Shown here piece after piece: positions 33,360-44,042 of a stretch of DNA of 64,000 nt. Position 1 is the stretch's first letter. Each line of letters opens with the position of its first letter. A model generated the notes under the pieces. The model did not search any database. It was not told where the DNA came from and worked only from the letters and a program-made list of their open reading frames with translations. The DNA comes from Capillidium heterosporum (lineage: Eukaryota; Entomophthoromycota; Entomophthoromycetes; Entomophthorales; Capillidiaceae), in contig WBMQ01000003.1 in the NCBI GenBank assembly GCA_016630905.1, positions 682,001 through 746,000 of the forward strand, written 5' to 3'. The translations under genes and the position numbers were made by a program.

Positions 33360-34541
33360 ATGAAAATTTTTAACTTAACCTGTTTATTAGCTTTCGCATC
33401 GACTTTGACGACATCAACCACATCCAAAGCGCCTAAAGATGACATCGTTAGAGGGAGCTACGTCGTAATGCTTAAAACTAATCAAAGGTCCACTTTAGAC
33501 AGTCATTTAGAATCAGTAAAAGGGTTGTTCATGGAGCGTTCCGCCGAGAACCAAATAAAACATATTTATAGCGCCTTAGGTGCAAGGTCCTACGCGGCTA
33601 CTTTCTCCGACCAAGTCAAAGAACTCGTCAGCAAGCTCTCCGAAGTTGAAAAGGTATATATGGATCGACATATATTCATCGATACCATTCAAGCCGATGC
33701 ACCTTGGGGCCTCAATCGAATCAGCCAACGTAAACCAACTCCACGGTACAATGTCACTAAAAACATATACAGCTACAACTACACAGGGGATGGCAGTGGT
33801 GTTGCAGTCTATGTCATCGATACTGGTATAAAGTTGGATCACCCCGAATTCGAAGGACGTGCTGTCTTTGGAAAGAATTTACTAACTAACTCGACTGATA
33901 ATGACGATCAAAATGGTCATGGTACACATTGCGCCGGTATAGTTGGATCTAAAACCTATGGAGTGGCCAAGAAAGTCGATCTAATTGCAGTTAAAGTGTT
34001 GAAACCGAATGGTAGTGGTATGTTCTCCGACTTTATTGCTGGTGTCAATTGGGCAGTTTCAGATAAGCGGGGAGTGAAAGGTAATGTCATCACGATGTCT
34101 TTAGGTGGGTTGTTATTCGAACCTATGAATGCAGCTGTCGAGGCGGCCTATCAGAATGGGTTCATAATAACCGTATCGGCCGGGAATACCGCATCGGATT
34201 CTTGTGAGAGATCGCCCGCTTCTTCGCCGAACGCCATCACGGTTGGATCGACTGACAGCAGAGACAACAAGGCCGGTACATCCTGCTTCGGTAAATGTGT
34301 TGATATATTTGCTCCTGGAGATATGGTTCTTTCTACCTACACTGACTCGGTTACAAATGTACTTTCAGGTACTTCGATGGCTACCCCCCATGTCGCTGGT
34401 CAAGCTGCTGTATTACTATCTTTGAATCCCAGGCTTACTAACGAACAGGTACTTGCAAATCTTAAGAGTAGTGCTACTAAAGACGTTATAAGGTACATTG
34501 GTGTGGGCTCCCCTAATTTACTTTTGAATAGCAGTCCATAA
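33360..34541 (+). CDS. Secreted subtilisin-like serine protease, second intact copy
   Basis: Single-exon frame of 393 residues, tandem with and clearly paralogous to the copy at 31354-32538. Signal peptide MKIFNLTCLLAFASTLTTS, I9 prodomain (SYVVMLKTNQRSTLDSHLES), mature start near APWGLNRISQR. Triad: Asp in VIDTGIKLDHPEF, His in NGHGTHCAGI, Ser in SGTSMATPHVAG; oxyanion Asn in SAGNTASDS. The signal peptide resembles that of the minus-strand pseudogene at 26720-27869, while the other intact copy pairs with the pseudogene at 28700-29881, so the island looks like an inverted duplication of a two-gene unit. Confidence 0.95.
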   Translation: MKIFNLTCLLAFASTLTTSTTSKAPKDDIVRGSYVVMLKTNQRSTLDSHLESVKGLFMERSAENQIKHIYSALGARSYAATFSDQVKELVSKLSEVEKVYMDRHIFIDTIQADAPWGLNRISQRKPTPRYNVTKNIYSYNYTGDGSGVAVYVIDTGIKLDHPEFEGRAVFGKNLLTNSTDNDDQNGHGTHCAGIVGSKTYGVAKKVDLIAVKVLKPNGSGMFSDFIAGVNWAVSDKRGVKGNVITMSLGGLLFEPMNAAVEAAYQNGFIITVSAGNTASDSCERSPASSPNAITVGSTDSRDNKAGTSCFGKCVDIFAPGDMVLSTYTDSVTNVLSGTSMATPHVAGQAAVLLSLNPRLTNEQVLANLKSSATKDVIRYIGVGSPNLLLNSSP

Positions 34542-34652
34542 GCTTTTGGTTTGGAGGCTGCTAATAAAAAACTGGATAATTTTGGGACTATAGAATACTC
34601 CAACAAATTATAAGTATTACTTAAATCAATCTTTCAAACTTTATTTGCTGAA

Positions 34653-36027
34653 ATGGCTTTATATGTCAACACGCCCAAACTGAAAAGCCAACAGCCAAGA
34701 TTCGGATTGATCCAAAACTTCCAGCCCATCTACAACTCAAAGAATACATTTGAAAACGAAATCGCCATTGCAAAATATCAGAAATTCAACTTGAATATAG
34801 ATTCAGCTACGATGCAGAAGAATATGGATCTACCCTACGAGTTAATCTGTACAATCGGAGAATATTACTTTGACAAGGATATAGACAATATCTTCACCTT
34901 TTGTTGCCTAAACCGTTTTTTTAATAAATTTTATCGAAGCCAACTTTATAGCTCCATAAACTTTAAAAGTATAAAGCAGTTCAACATACTTTTAGATAAT
35001 TTGGAGAAGGAAGTAGTTAAGCAACTTGATAAAGAGAAGGAAGTTAAAGACAAAGGCAACTGGGATATCAAAATAGAATGTAGGAAGACGGACTCGAACG
35101 TTGAAGCTGTAGATAGTTCAGATATGAATCTTATAGCAAACTATATAAAGGAAATCAATTTAGAGCACCTTTCGTTGCTTATCGCAAATTCACTATTCTC
35201 GCTATCGGAACTTATAGGCCCGCGTAACTTGGCTGTTATTAATTTATCCAACGTTTTAAGCGTTTCGGACTTGACTATTCTATACTTTGCACGGTACGGC
35301 CATCTAACTGAAGTAACATTAGCTCGAAACCACCTGGTATCTGATTTCGGTAACATTTTATATTATACAGACCTAACTTTTGTAAGGACTGAAGCAGTTG
35401 GCGTCAAACTGCAAAAAGTCTTTGAAGCACCTATACCTGACTCAGATGACAAGAATTACCCAGATGGGTACAAATTACATAGTCAAATACTGTTCTGAAC
35501 TTTTGACTCTTTCTCTCAACACATGCCCAAACCTAGCTGACAGCGGTATCCGATCCCTTATTAAGCGATTACCACCGAAACTTCATTCTCTTAGCCTTAT
35601 AAATTTGAGACTCATGACCCCGACCTTCAACCTTCTGCATGTGCCGCTAGCTTCGGGTCAACTTTTAAAGTTGGGCGTCACCTTGAACGACGAAATAGAG
35701 TTCAAAGATCTGGTGACGTTATTCCTCTCGGCATACGTCAAAGTTAGTGGTTCCAAGGTACTTTTACTCAAATCTTTAGAACTGCACCCGCGCGAAGCTC
35801 TGTCGGATAACAGGTTATCCAAGGTCATCGAACCCATCCGCTCAATACTGCCGAATCTACGCCAACTTTCCGTTTTAGGTACACCAGCCAGCCTCATGGA
35901 CATTGACTACTTTATTACTGAATGGCAACATCTTCAACTTTTACACGTCTCTCCTTCATTAGCTTTGACTACTCAGCTTCGAGACAGCTTTAGGCGTAGA
36001 GCGCCCTTCAAAATTCATTATGATTAA
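34653..36027 (+). CDS. F-box/LRR protein; needs a +1 shift
   Basis: Two overlapping frames (34653 to about 35400, then 35398-36027) make one F-box/LRR protein of 457 residues if one base is skipped. DLPYELICTIGEYYFDKD at about residue 57 opens the F-box. LRRs follow, and they run without a gap across the break: LTFVRTEAV in frame 1, then ASNCKKSLKHLYLTQM, CSELLTLSLNTCP and PPKLHSLSLINL in frame 2. The switch lies in GCAGTTGGCG at 35394-35403. No GT...AG pair nearby gives a usable intron. Probably a substrate receptor of an SCF ubiquitin ligase; target unknown. Confidence 0.7.
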
Positions 36028-37663
36028 ATAGAAAACTATAGTATTGATATCTTTGTAAAAAATAGTAGTGTTACTTTTTGCTGCTGGATTATAAGTAGCT
36101 GCAGTGAAGGTTAGTCAATTTTTATTTGGTCATTTATAGAAAGCACTATATGTTTTTATGCTTTAAACTCGTAAACCCTATTTAAGTTTGATAACGGTTA
36201 TATTATTAGGCTTACTATCACATACGTTATCTATTTCACTTTATGTACGATCATTAGAAAAATCAAAATATATATGTAGTATAGTATATTATTACAAAGT
36301 ACATTTGATGACATTGATTTAGTTTACTGTATTGTATACATGGATTGCAATCTTACTACTTTATAACGATGTTGGAATTTGACAAACTTTGATTATAAAT
36401 TTGTAAAGATAAATAGTATTCATGATATATAATTGAACTTGTAGTTGAATTGAGTATATTATGTTTGTTTGAGCATTCGAATATAATATGAAATCAACTT
36501 CTTCAGTATGGATATAAGAGGCTATAGAATGTCCTACCTCAACTTTGATTTTTTCTACATTTTGACTATGAGAAGTTGGATAAATACGAATATTAAAGTG
36601 TAATGGAAATTAATACACATTTGACTTTATATATTTTTAGTCCTATTATTAATGGGAAGGTGGTAGCTACAAAGTGTATAGGTTTATAATTAAACAGTGC
36701 AACAGTTAAAGATATAGCTTGATAAGGATTTAAAAGTGAGTTTTTTTAATATATAAATCGATTAAAATAAATATAGCTAACAAATAGCTATAGTTTTGTT
36801 GGCAGTACGGCTACATCAACTAGGCTATAAACCTTTCCAAATATCTGTTTCATAATTTACAACTGTAAAATGTCTTAAAAATTATTATGAAAAATAATAA
36901 TAGTTTATAGATAACACCAGTGTAAACATTCATTTACATCCTTACAACGAAACTTTATAGATAGTCATTAATCTGAGGATCAGGTCAAGCACATCAGATT
37001 AGTGAATTTTAAAGAATTCATATTGAAGCTGATATATGTTAAACTACAGTCCCAAATAAAACATAATATATAAGTTATCTAGCAGGAATGTAGCTTTACA
37101 TAAGATTGGCTTTTGGAATTTTAATCCAAGGTCCTGAATGTTCCCAAAGATATCGATCAACATGTTGGTTTCATGTAGTCTAAGCTTAAGAAATGGATGA
37201 AGACATAGTTCCCCAACTACTATAGTATCCGTATCCTTTTTCTATTTAAATATTGATGGGTACCTGATTAGTGTATATTTCTCAAGTCTTGCCAATATCC
37301 TATACTACGCTTACATATCTAAGAAACTCGCTAACCTAAGCTTGATAAAGTGTAATTTAATATAAAAGACTACACTGCCAATATCATATTTTAATATTAC
37401 CAATAGTCCCACATAATGATTAAAAGCCAAATCCCAATTTTATTTTAGATATCAGCAAGTATTGTGGCTAATAAAGTATTCATTTATTATACAACCATAG
37501 TATGATACAACTATGTGTATGAATAGGTCACTTGCTCTTCATGTATTCAATATGTGATATGAGCTTTAGAAGTCAACTACAAAAGTTAATATCATACCTT
37601 GAAATTTAATAATACTATTAAAGTAAAAACTAACCTATAGTACAACAGGCTTCATTTAAATGG
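36028..37663. other. Intergenic, no gene seen
   Basis: 1.6 kb of very AT-rich DNA (many TATATA tracts) between a plus-strand and a minus-strand gene whose 3' ends face each other. No reading frame or RNA gene recognised. Confidence 0.55.
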
Positions 37664-38144
37664 TCATATCGAGGTGAGTTCCGGCTCTAAAGCTATCAAG
37701 TTCCCTTCCTCATCGAATATAGTTTCGACCACCTTGTTGATAGTGTCAGTAAACTGAACTATGTAAAAACAAAAGTTAAAGAATAATATTGTTAAAATAG
37801 ACATTTGTATACAAATATAAAAAGGATATATCCAATTCACAGAACTTTTCAAACTGGTAGGACAATAGCTCGATAACCTTGGAAATAACTATTTTCAACT
37901 CAAATAGGTCTTCATCTTTGTAGCCTACAATAAAATAAAGGTTGGCAAATCTACGATAGATAACTTTTAAATTCGAATTGAATTCTACAGTTGATTCATT
38001 GATTGGATTTGCGTAACAAATTTGATACAGACTGGATAGAAAGGCTAAATCTAACTCGTAACTGTTGGTCTTGTCGTTGCTGTTGAACGCCTTGAAGTAC
38101 CTAGGGACGCCTAACTTGTTGATAAAAGCGATAAACCTCACCAT
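37664..38144 (-). CDS. Divergent clathrin-adaptor sigma (small) subunit
   Basis: Exon 1 runs from 38144 to about 37800; MVRFIAFINKLGVPRYFKAF, then VIYRRFANLYFIVG and FCELDI are the signature blocks of AP sigma chains (compare MIRFILxQNRxGKxRLAKWY, IYRRYAGLYFxxxV, VCELDI). A last exon (about 37664-37755) encodes TDTINKVVETIFDEEGN, like the C-terminal helix. The stretch that should join them (the usual 'VYxILDExxxxG') is not clear: the intron boundary in the AT-rich DNA at about 37756-37830 is unresolved. Sequence is far from the highly conserved AP-1, AP-2 and AP-3 sigmas; AP-4 or a fast-evolving paralogue are options. Confidence 0.6.
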
Positions 38145-38486
38145 TGGATAGAGATTTAAAGGTATTTAACATCACCAAAGCATTTGTGCCTCGTAGCAAG
38201 ACTATTTTATAAAAATCCGATATTTATGTTTTGCCAATAGCTGTAGAAACTGCAGCATATTATTGGGTATAGATCCCCACTCGGTAAAATATCTAGAGAT
38301 TTAATTTTGAAGGTTCATAAAACTACATCGCTTTAAACAAATCTACAAGAGCATATTAGAGGAACTGATAGCTTTGGCATCAAATATACGGTTATATCAA
38401 TCACTAATTTACATACCAACCTTATAACAACTAACCTTTAACTTCAAACGCTTTATTAAATCTAAATTTTCAAATTTAATTCAACT
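38145..38486. promoter_or_regulatory. Divergent promoter region, sigma adaptin and ZIP transporter
   Basis: 342 bp between two start codons facing away from each other. No distinct motif identified. Confidence 0.4.
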
Positions 38487-39585
38487 ATGGAATTTTTAGT
38501 GCTACTCTTACTATGCTTAGGGATGCTGTTCGGTTCATTTATGGCAGGATATGTGCCCATGATGATGAAGCTCAGTAACCGAAAGTTCAAGATGGTCTCC
38601 TCTTTTGGCGCAGGCTTACTTATAGGATGTGCACTAATCGTAATTATTCCTGAGGGTATCGAGACTATTTATAAAGGAGATGTCCAAGTTCAAGCTCCCA
38701 AAAATGTAAAGTTGACAGCACGGAGCTATCCAACTCCCAACCTAGATGGACTAAAGTTTACAAAACGTAGCGAAAAGCACCACGCAATCACCGGCGAACT
38801 TGATGTAAACGTCAATGGAAACCCGAATATCAATCACAAATCTCCAACGGGCAACAACAGACCAGCTATTTCCCACCTAGGAGCGCAGCCTGAGATAGCC
38901 AAACCTATGAGCAAGGCAGTTGAGAAGGAAAAAGAGGAACCAGTCCCACCATCGAGCAATTGGATTGGCACTGATAAGTGGCTTTTTGTTTATGTTTTTG
39001 ATCGATCACTTTGGCAGCCACGATCACAAGCACGACCATGTAGCCATTCCATCTTCCTTAACTGAGATGCACCAAGTCAACGCCCAGATTGCCCACCATG
39101 AGTCAGCAGCTGGTCGTAGCAGCGGTGGCAATGCAGCACTCGGTCTTATCATCCACGCAGCTGCCGACGGTATAGCTATGGGAGCGGCTGCCGTCAACGA
39201 TCAAGATACTTTCGGCATCGTCATATTTGTGGCCATCATCTTACACAAGGCCCCAGCTGCCTTTGGACTTACTACTTTTCTCATAAATTTGGGATTGACT
39301 AAGGAGGCATCGGTACGACAGCTAGCTATATTCTCGGCGGCGGCACCAGTAACTAGTTGCTTGACTTATGGGATAATAAGGGCCCTTCCAGCATTGATTG
39401 AGTCCATCCCACTTACCTTTTTGACTGGGTGGCTTCTCTTGTTCTCGGCAGGCACTTTTTTGTTCGTCGCTACGATACATTCCTTCCCAACTATAACTGG
39501 TGAGCAAAAGACTTTGAGTACGTCGGAGATTGTTGCTATAGTCGTTGGTATGTTGGCCCCACTTTTGCTGCCTTTAGATGAGTAA
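38487..39585 (+). CDS. ZIP-family zinc transporter (SLC39A9/ZIP9-like); needs a +1 shift
   Basis: Frame 1 (38487 to about 38950) gives the first two membrane segments with GAGLLIGCALIVIIPEG, then a charged loop. Frame 2 (from about 38911 to 39585) continues with IGLALISGFLFMFLIDHFG, a His-rich loop HDHKHDH, and the metal-site helices LIIHAAADGIAMGAA and AIILHKAPAAFGL, ending after two more segments. This is the order of ZIP9, a Golgi and plasma-membrane zinc importer, 365 residues in total. The frame change falls somewhere in 38911-38958, inside the unconserved loop, so its position is less precise than in the other genes. It is again +1. No intron with GT...AG fits the phase. Confidence 0.85.
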
Positions 39586-39889
39586 ATGTATTATTTATTT
39601 GTATTTGTAGATTTGTACGTATTGATTAAATTTAGTCAGTTTATATCTATTTTTTCATTACATTTATTATATTGTTAGTGAGATTTAAAAAATGCTATAG
39701 CATATTTTTTCTAAACAAAGTTTAATTTCTATTTAGTCCAAAGTATTTAGCGTTGCAAAGTCCTATATTACCAACCACATGCTTAACAAATGTGCAAAAA
39801 TAGATATTTGAAGTGGCCTCTTATACCAATGTAGGTAAGATTTTCTCTACAGAAAAAGCAATTGCAGCTAGAAATAGCTCAAAAAGTAA
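39586..39889. other. Intergenic
   Basis: 304 bp of AT-rich 3' flanking DNA between the ZIP gene and a tRNA gene; nothing seen. Confidence 0.5.
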
Positions 39890-39972
39890 TGAACAGAGTG
39901 AGATTCGAACTCACGCCTCCGAAGAGATCACGGCCTTAACGTGACGCCTTAGACCGACTCGGCCATCTGTCC
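39890..39972 (-). tRNA. tRNA-Leu (anticodon AAG)
   Basis: On the minus strand GGACAGA pairs fully with TCTGTTC (one G-U). D arm GCC/GGC; anticodon stem TCACG/CGTGA with loop TTAAGGC, anticodon AAG; a long variable arm (TCTCTTCGGAGG) as expected for a class II tRNA; T arm GTGAG/CTCAC around TTCGAAT; discriminator A. No intron. Confidence 0.95.
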
Positions 39973-40042
39973 ATGTAGCGTTTTCCTAGATAAATATTTA
40001 TTTATTAAAGGGTTTAGCATCAACGTTTGATATTTCACCAAA

Positions 40043-40234
40043 ATGAACCAGTGTAAAAAGGCTAAAAGGAATTTGCTTACTAAACGCAGTAAGCTTTCGG
40101 AAATTACTTGGTCGCCTTTAAGATATAAGCCACCGGGAATATCAAAGGGTATTTTTACTTCTTCCAGTTCATCTAACTCCTTTCAGGTGTCAAGGTTTGC
40201 CATTAAACCAAAAGCTTTATCAATCTTACGATAA
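40043..40234 (+). CDS. Possible small basic protein (63 codons)
   Basis: Open frame of 63 residues with a favourable start context (CAAAATGA). The product is basic with a serine run (TSSSSSNS) and a second basic end. It is not similar to anything I recognise. It starts 70 bp beyond the tRNA-Leu gene and does not overlap another gene, so it is not a shadow frame. Chance alone could produce a frame of this length here. Confidence 0.3.
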   Translation: MNQCKKAKRNLLTKRSKLSEITWSPLRYKPPGISKGIFTSSSSSNSFQVSRFAIKPKALSILR

Positions 40235-40939
40235 TCAGCTGATTGAACTCTAAAACTTCTAAAAAGGTTAATATTAAGTTCCAGCCAATTAAACTAGTTG
40301 TATACAGGTATTTATAGATAAGAGGATAGGTTTGGGATTCTTATTGGCAATGCTACACCTTCCATATCACAGAGCTGAATGCAGGGACGTGCCGAATTTA
40401 CGTAGAGTTGGCAAATAAGGATAAAGTATAATTAGCCATTGGCGTTTTCAAAGTTTCCTTCAATAGATAGCAGTTCTGGCGAAATAATAAACTAATTTCA
40501 TGGCCCTTTAAAATTGCCAGGTGCTTTCTTGCCTAGTTTGAAATATCAAGGAATAAATTATAGATCTCAACTAATGATCTTACTTATTTGGACGCTATCT
40601 TGGATGGATGATAGTGGACGCCCAATCCCCTACAGCTTCTTAGTTAAGCTTTTGGGACAATGATACGTAGAGCCAGTTAAAAATAGTAATTTTACAGGAT
40701 CCCTTGACTTCTGATACAATCTAATCAATCAAACTTATGGAAAATAGGAGACCCAGATTATATAGGTCACAAACTTCAAGGTACGTCCGTTTATAGACCA
40801 ATCTATCTGCATAGAATAATAACTTATAGGCTCAACTTTTCCCACCCTTTCTCATAGCATCGAATCTGAACGCTATAAAACTCTACAACAGCCCAAAATC
40901 TCTCCTTTCATTCATTTTCACACTAAAATTAAACTAAAC
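40235..40939. other. Intergenic, promoter of acetyl-CoA synthetase
   Basis: 700 bp. A TATAAAA box at 40874-40880 is followed by a C/T-rich then A-rich leader up to the ATG at 40940, typical of a strongly expressed fungal gene. Confidence 0.5.
40874..40880 (+). promoter_or_regulatory. TATA box, acetyl-CoA synthetase gene
   Basis: TATAAAA about 65 bp before the start codon, followed by a pyrimidine-rich stretch (CTCTCCTTTCATTC). Confidence 0.5.
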
Positions 40940-43362
40940 ATGACCCTCGACAAGAATGCAATCCACCCACCTCACCTCCCACCAGCCAAACAGGAGTTGA
41001 TGGAAGAGGTAGCCAAGAACTTTTCCGAACACCAACCCGAAGGCCTCAGTGATCCTGACCCCATTCACGAAGTCGCTTTCCGCCTTACCGACAGCAGCTA
41101 CCCCAAACCACACTACCCTTCGTTCGATGCTTATAAACAGGCTCACAAGCAGTCCATCGAAAACCCAAGCCAGTTCTGGGCTGAGGTAACTTTACATTTA
41201 TTGAATTGATGATTGACTCACCTCAACTCATTAGAAAGCCAAAGAACTTCTTACCTGGGATAAACCTTTCACTCAAGTATTAGAAGGGTAACCATAAAAG
41301 TAGTATAATAGACTAAGTGTATTTTAGTTCGTTGGACGAGGGTAACGTAACCTGGTTCAAAGATGGTCAGCTCAACGCCAGCTACAACTGTATCGATCGC
41401 CACTGCCGAAAAGGACCCCAACAGAGTACTTTACTATTTAAAGCTTTAACCCTAACGATATATTTAGGTTGCCATTATATACGAAGCTGACGAAATCAAC
41501 CAGGGCTACAAAGTTACTTATGGTGAATTGAAGGAGATGGTAAGTCGCCTAGCCAACGTGCTCCTTTCCTTTGGCTTGAAGAAGGGTGATACTGTAGCTA
41601 TCTACCTTCCTATGGTTCCTGAAGCTATCGCTGCTGTCATGGCCTGTGCTCGTATTGGTGTCCTTCATTCGTAAGACAAATTGTATATACAGTAGAAAAA
41701 TCTAACGGCTAACTAGTTTGGTCTTTGCTGGATTCTCAGCTGCTTCGTTGGGTGATCGTATCCGACATGCTGATTCCAAAGTCTTGATTACAGCTGATGA
41801 GGGTAAACGTGGCTCCAAGAGTATCCCACTTAAGGCCATTGCCGATGAAGCCGTAGCTACTTGCCCTACCATCGAGGTACTTTCATTATCTAATCAGTTT
41901 AACTTAGACTTTCCTTAGAAAGTACTAGTTTTCAAGCGCACTGGAAATGAAAAGGTATCTTTCAATCCAGCCCGTGATCTTTGGTGGCACGAAGAGTTGA
42001 GTAAAGTTAGTGCCGATTGCCCCCCTGTCAAGATAGATGCCGAGGACCCACTTTTCCTACTCTATACTTCTGGAAGGTATCGATGCTTTGTAAATTTATA
42101 GTCTGACAATTTGAAATAGTACTGGTACCCCTAAAGGTGTCGTACACTCCACCGCCGGTTATTTGTTAGGTGCTGCTGCTACCACCAAATACGTCTTTGA
42201 CTGTCATGATGGAGATATTTTTGGATGTACTGCAGATATTGGGTAATGCTATTTCATTTATGTACTACATATACTAATATTGACATTGTAGGTGGATCAC
42301 TGGTCACACCTACCTCACTTATGGTCCTCTCTTGCTGGGATTGACCACTGTTGTTTTCGAATCGATCCCAACTTATCCTGATGCCTCTCGCTACTGGAAG
42401 TTAGTTGATGACCACAAGATTACTCAGTTCTATACTTCGCCAACTGCTATCCGTGCTCTTCGTCGTCTTGGTGACCAATTCGTCGAGAAGCACTCGTTAG
42501 ATTCTTTACGTACCATTGGCTCAGTCGGTGAACCCATCAACCCTGAGGTAACCTATATCATCGAAATAATACTTATTTTTAGGCTTGGGACTGGTACAAC
42601 CTCAAAGTTGGTAAGGGCAAGTGTGCCGTCGTCGACACCTACTGGCAGACTGAAACCGGATCCATCATCATCACCCCACTCCCCGGTGCCGTCCGAACTA
42701 AGCCTGGTTCAGCTACCTTCCCCTTCTTTGGAATCGACCCCGTAATTCTAGATGCAGTCACCGGCGCCGAGCTAGAAGGTAACGACGTTACCGGTGTTTT
42801 GGCTGTACGCAGCCCCTGGCCATCTATCACCCGTACTGTATTCAAGGACCACCAGCGTTACATGGATACTTATCTCAACGTCTACAAAGGCTTCTACTTC
42901 ACGGGAGATGGTGCCACTAGAGACAAGGACGGTTACATCTGGATCCGAGGCCGTGTCGATGATGTTATCAACGTCTCTGGTCATCGACTCAGTACCTCCG
43001 AAGTCGAATCGGCCTTAATCCTCCACCCCGGCGTAGCCGAAGCTGCCGTTGTAGGTATCCCCGACCCAGTTACTGGCCAGAGTATCGCTGCTTTTGTTAC
43101 CCTAAAGCCCAGCCATCTCAACGTTGACGAGGCCAGCCTCAAGAAAGAGTTGATCTTGGCGGTACGCCAGCATATTGGACCCTTTGCTGCCCCCAAGAAG
43201 CTATTGTTGACCGACGATCTCCCCAAGACTAGATCCGGTAAGATCATTCGCCGTATTCTGCGAAAGATTATGGCTGGTGAGGCCGATGAGTTGGGTGATC
43301 TGTCTACTGTGGCTGACCCTTCCATTGTACAGCATCTTATCAAGAAGGCTGGTCGCCTTTAA
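40940..43362 (+). CDS. ACS1: Acetyl-CoA synthetase; needs a +1 shift
   Basis: Nine exons (40940-41185, 41235-41287, 41328-41425, 41468-41670, 41717-41876, 41919-42076, 42120-42242, 42292-42547, 42583-43362), 691 residues. Motifs are near identical to fungal Acs: [14 protein letters not shown] (AMP-binding loop), [38 protein letters not shown] and the acetylation-site lysine in [10 protein letters not shown]. Cytosolic/nuclear enzyme making acetyl-CoA from acetate, CoA and ATP. Exon 3 ends RHCRK and exon 4 begins VAIIYEADE, but the phases do not meet: the conserved DPNR between them is only read if one base is skipped at 41410-41414 (CGAAAAGGACC). Strong C-ending codon bias in the 3' half suggests high expression. 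The last intron is only 35 nt. Confidence 0.95.
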
Positions 43363-44042
43363 GCCTTTGTAAGTCGACATCACATATTTGAACACTACGT
43401 TCTAGTTTTCTCTACTCCGTACCTTATCACACCATACACCCTGCCACCTGTTTGTTTATTGTCATTTTATAATCTTTATGATTAAACGTCGGGCTTTTGT
43501 AAACACTTTTTTAAATTACATATATATGTCTATTTACAGCTACGTTTTCACATCAGTAATCAATTTTTTAGGCTTGTAGATCCCATGTAGCAAAGTATTT
43601 CTAGACTCCCAAGTTAAATACAATTGTTTCACATCGAGAAAACTGAAATGATAGTTGTAAATTCTTAGTATAGGAGTCTTTATTCAATACTCTATCGTTT
43701 GCTTCCTTTGAAAAAATAAAATGTGAGAATATAGGAATTTGGAAATAAACCAAGGTTATAGTGAATTGGGTACATATATAGACAGCTTCTAAAAATGTTT
43801 TGAGCATATTCAGTATACAGGTGCTGTATCAGCGTACAAAAGTTTATTGATGTACTTCATGAACGGATTTCTATATAAATTTAAGGAATAGCGATGAATT
43901 AACAAATGTTATAAAAGGTATACCATTTAAAAGTCAATACTACTAAAGCAATAAAGCAAGAGATTGATAAATTGTAACACATAGATCTTTCTATCTTAAA
44001 TCCAAAGATCAGTACAATCACTCGTAGCCTTATCAATAAAAA
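43363..44042. other. Intergenic, no gene seen
   Basis: 680 bp between convergent genes. A T-rich stretch and ATGATTAAA-like sites near 43470-43490 could be 3' processing signals of the acetyl-CoA synthetase mRNA. Confidence 0.5.
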
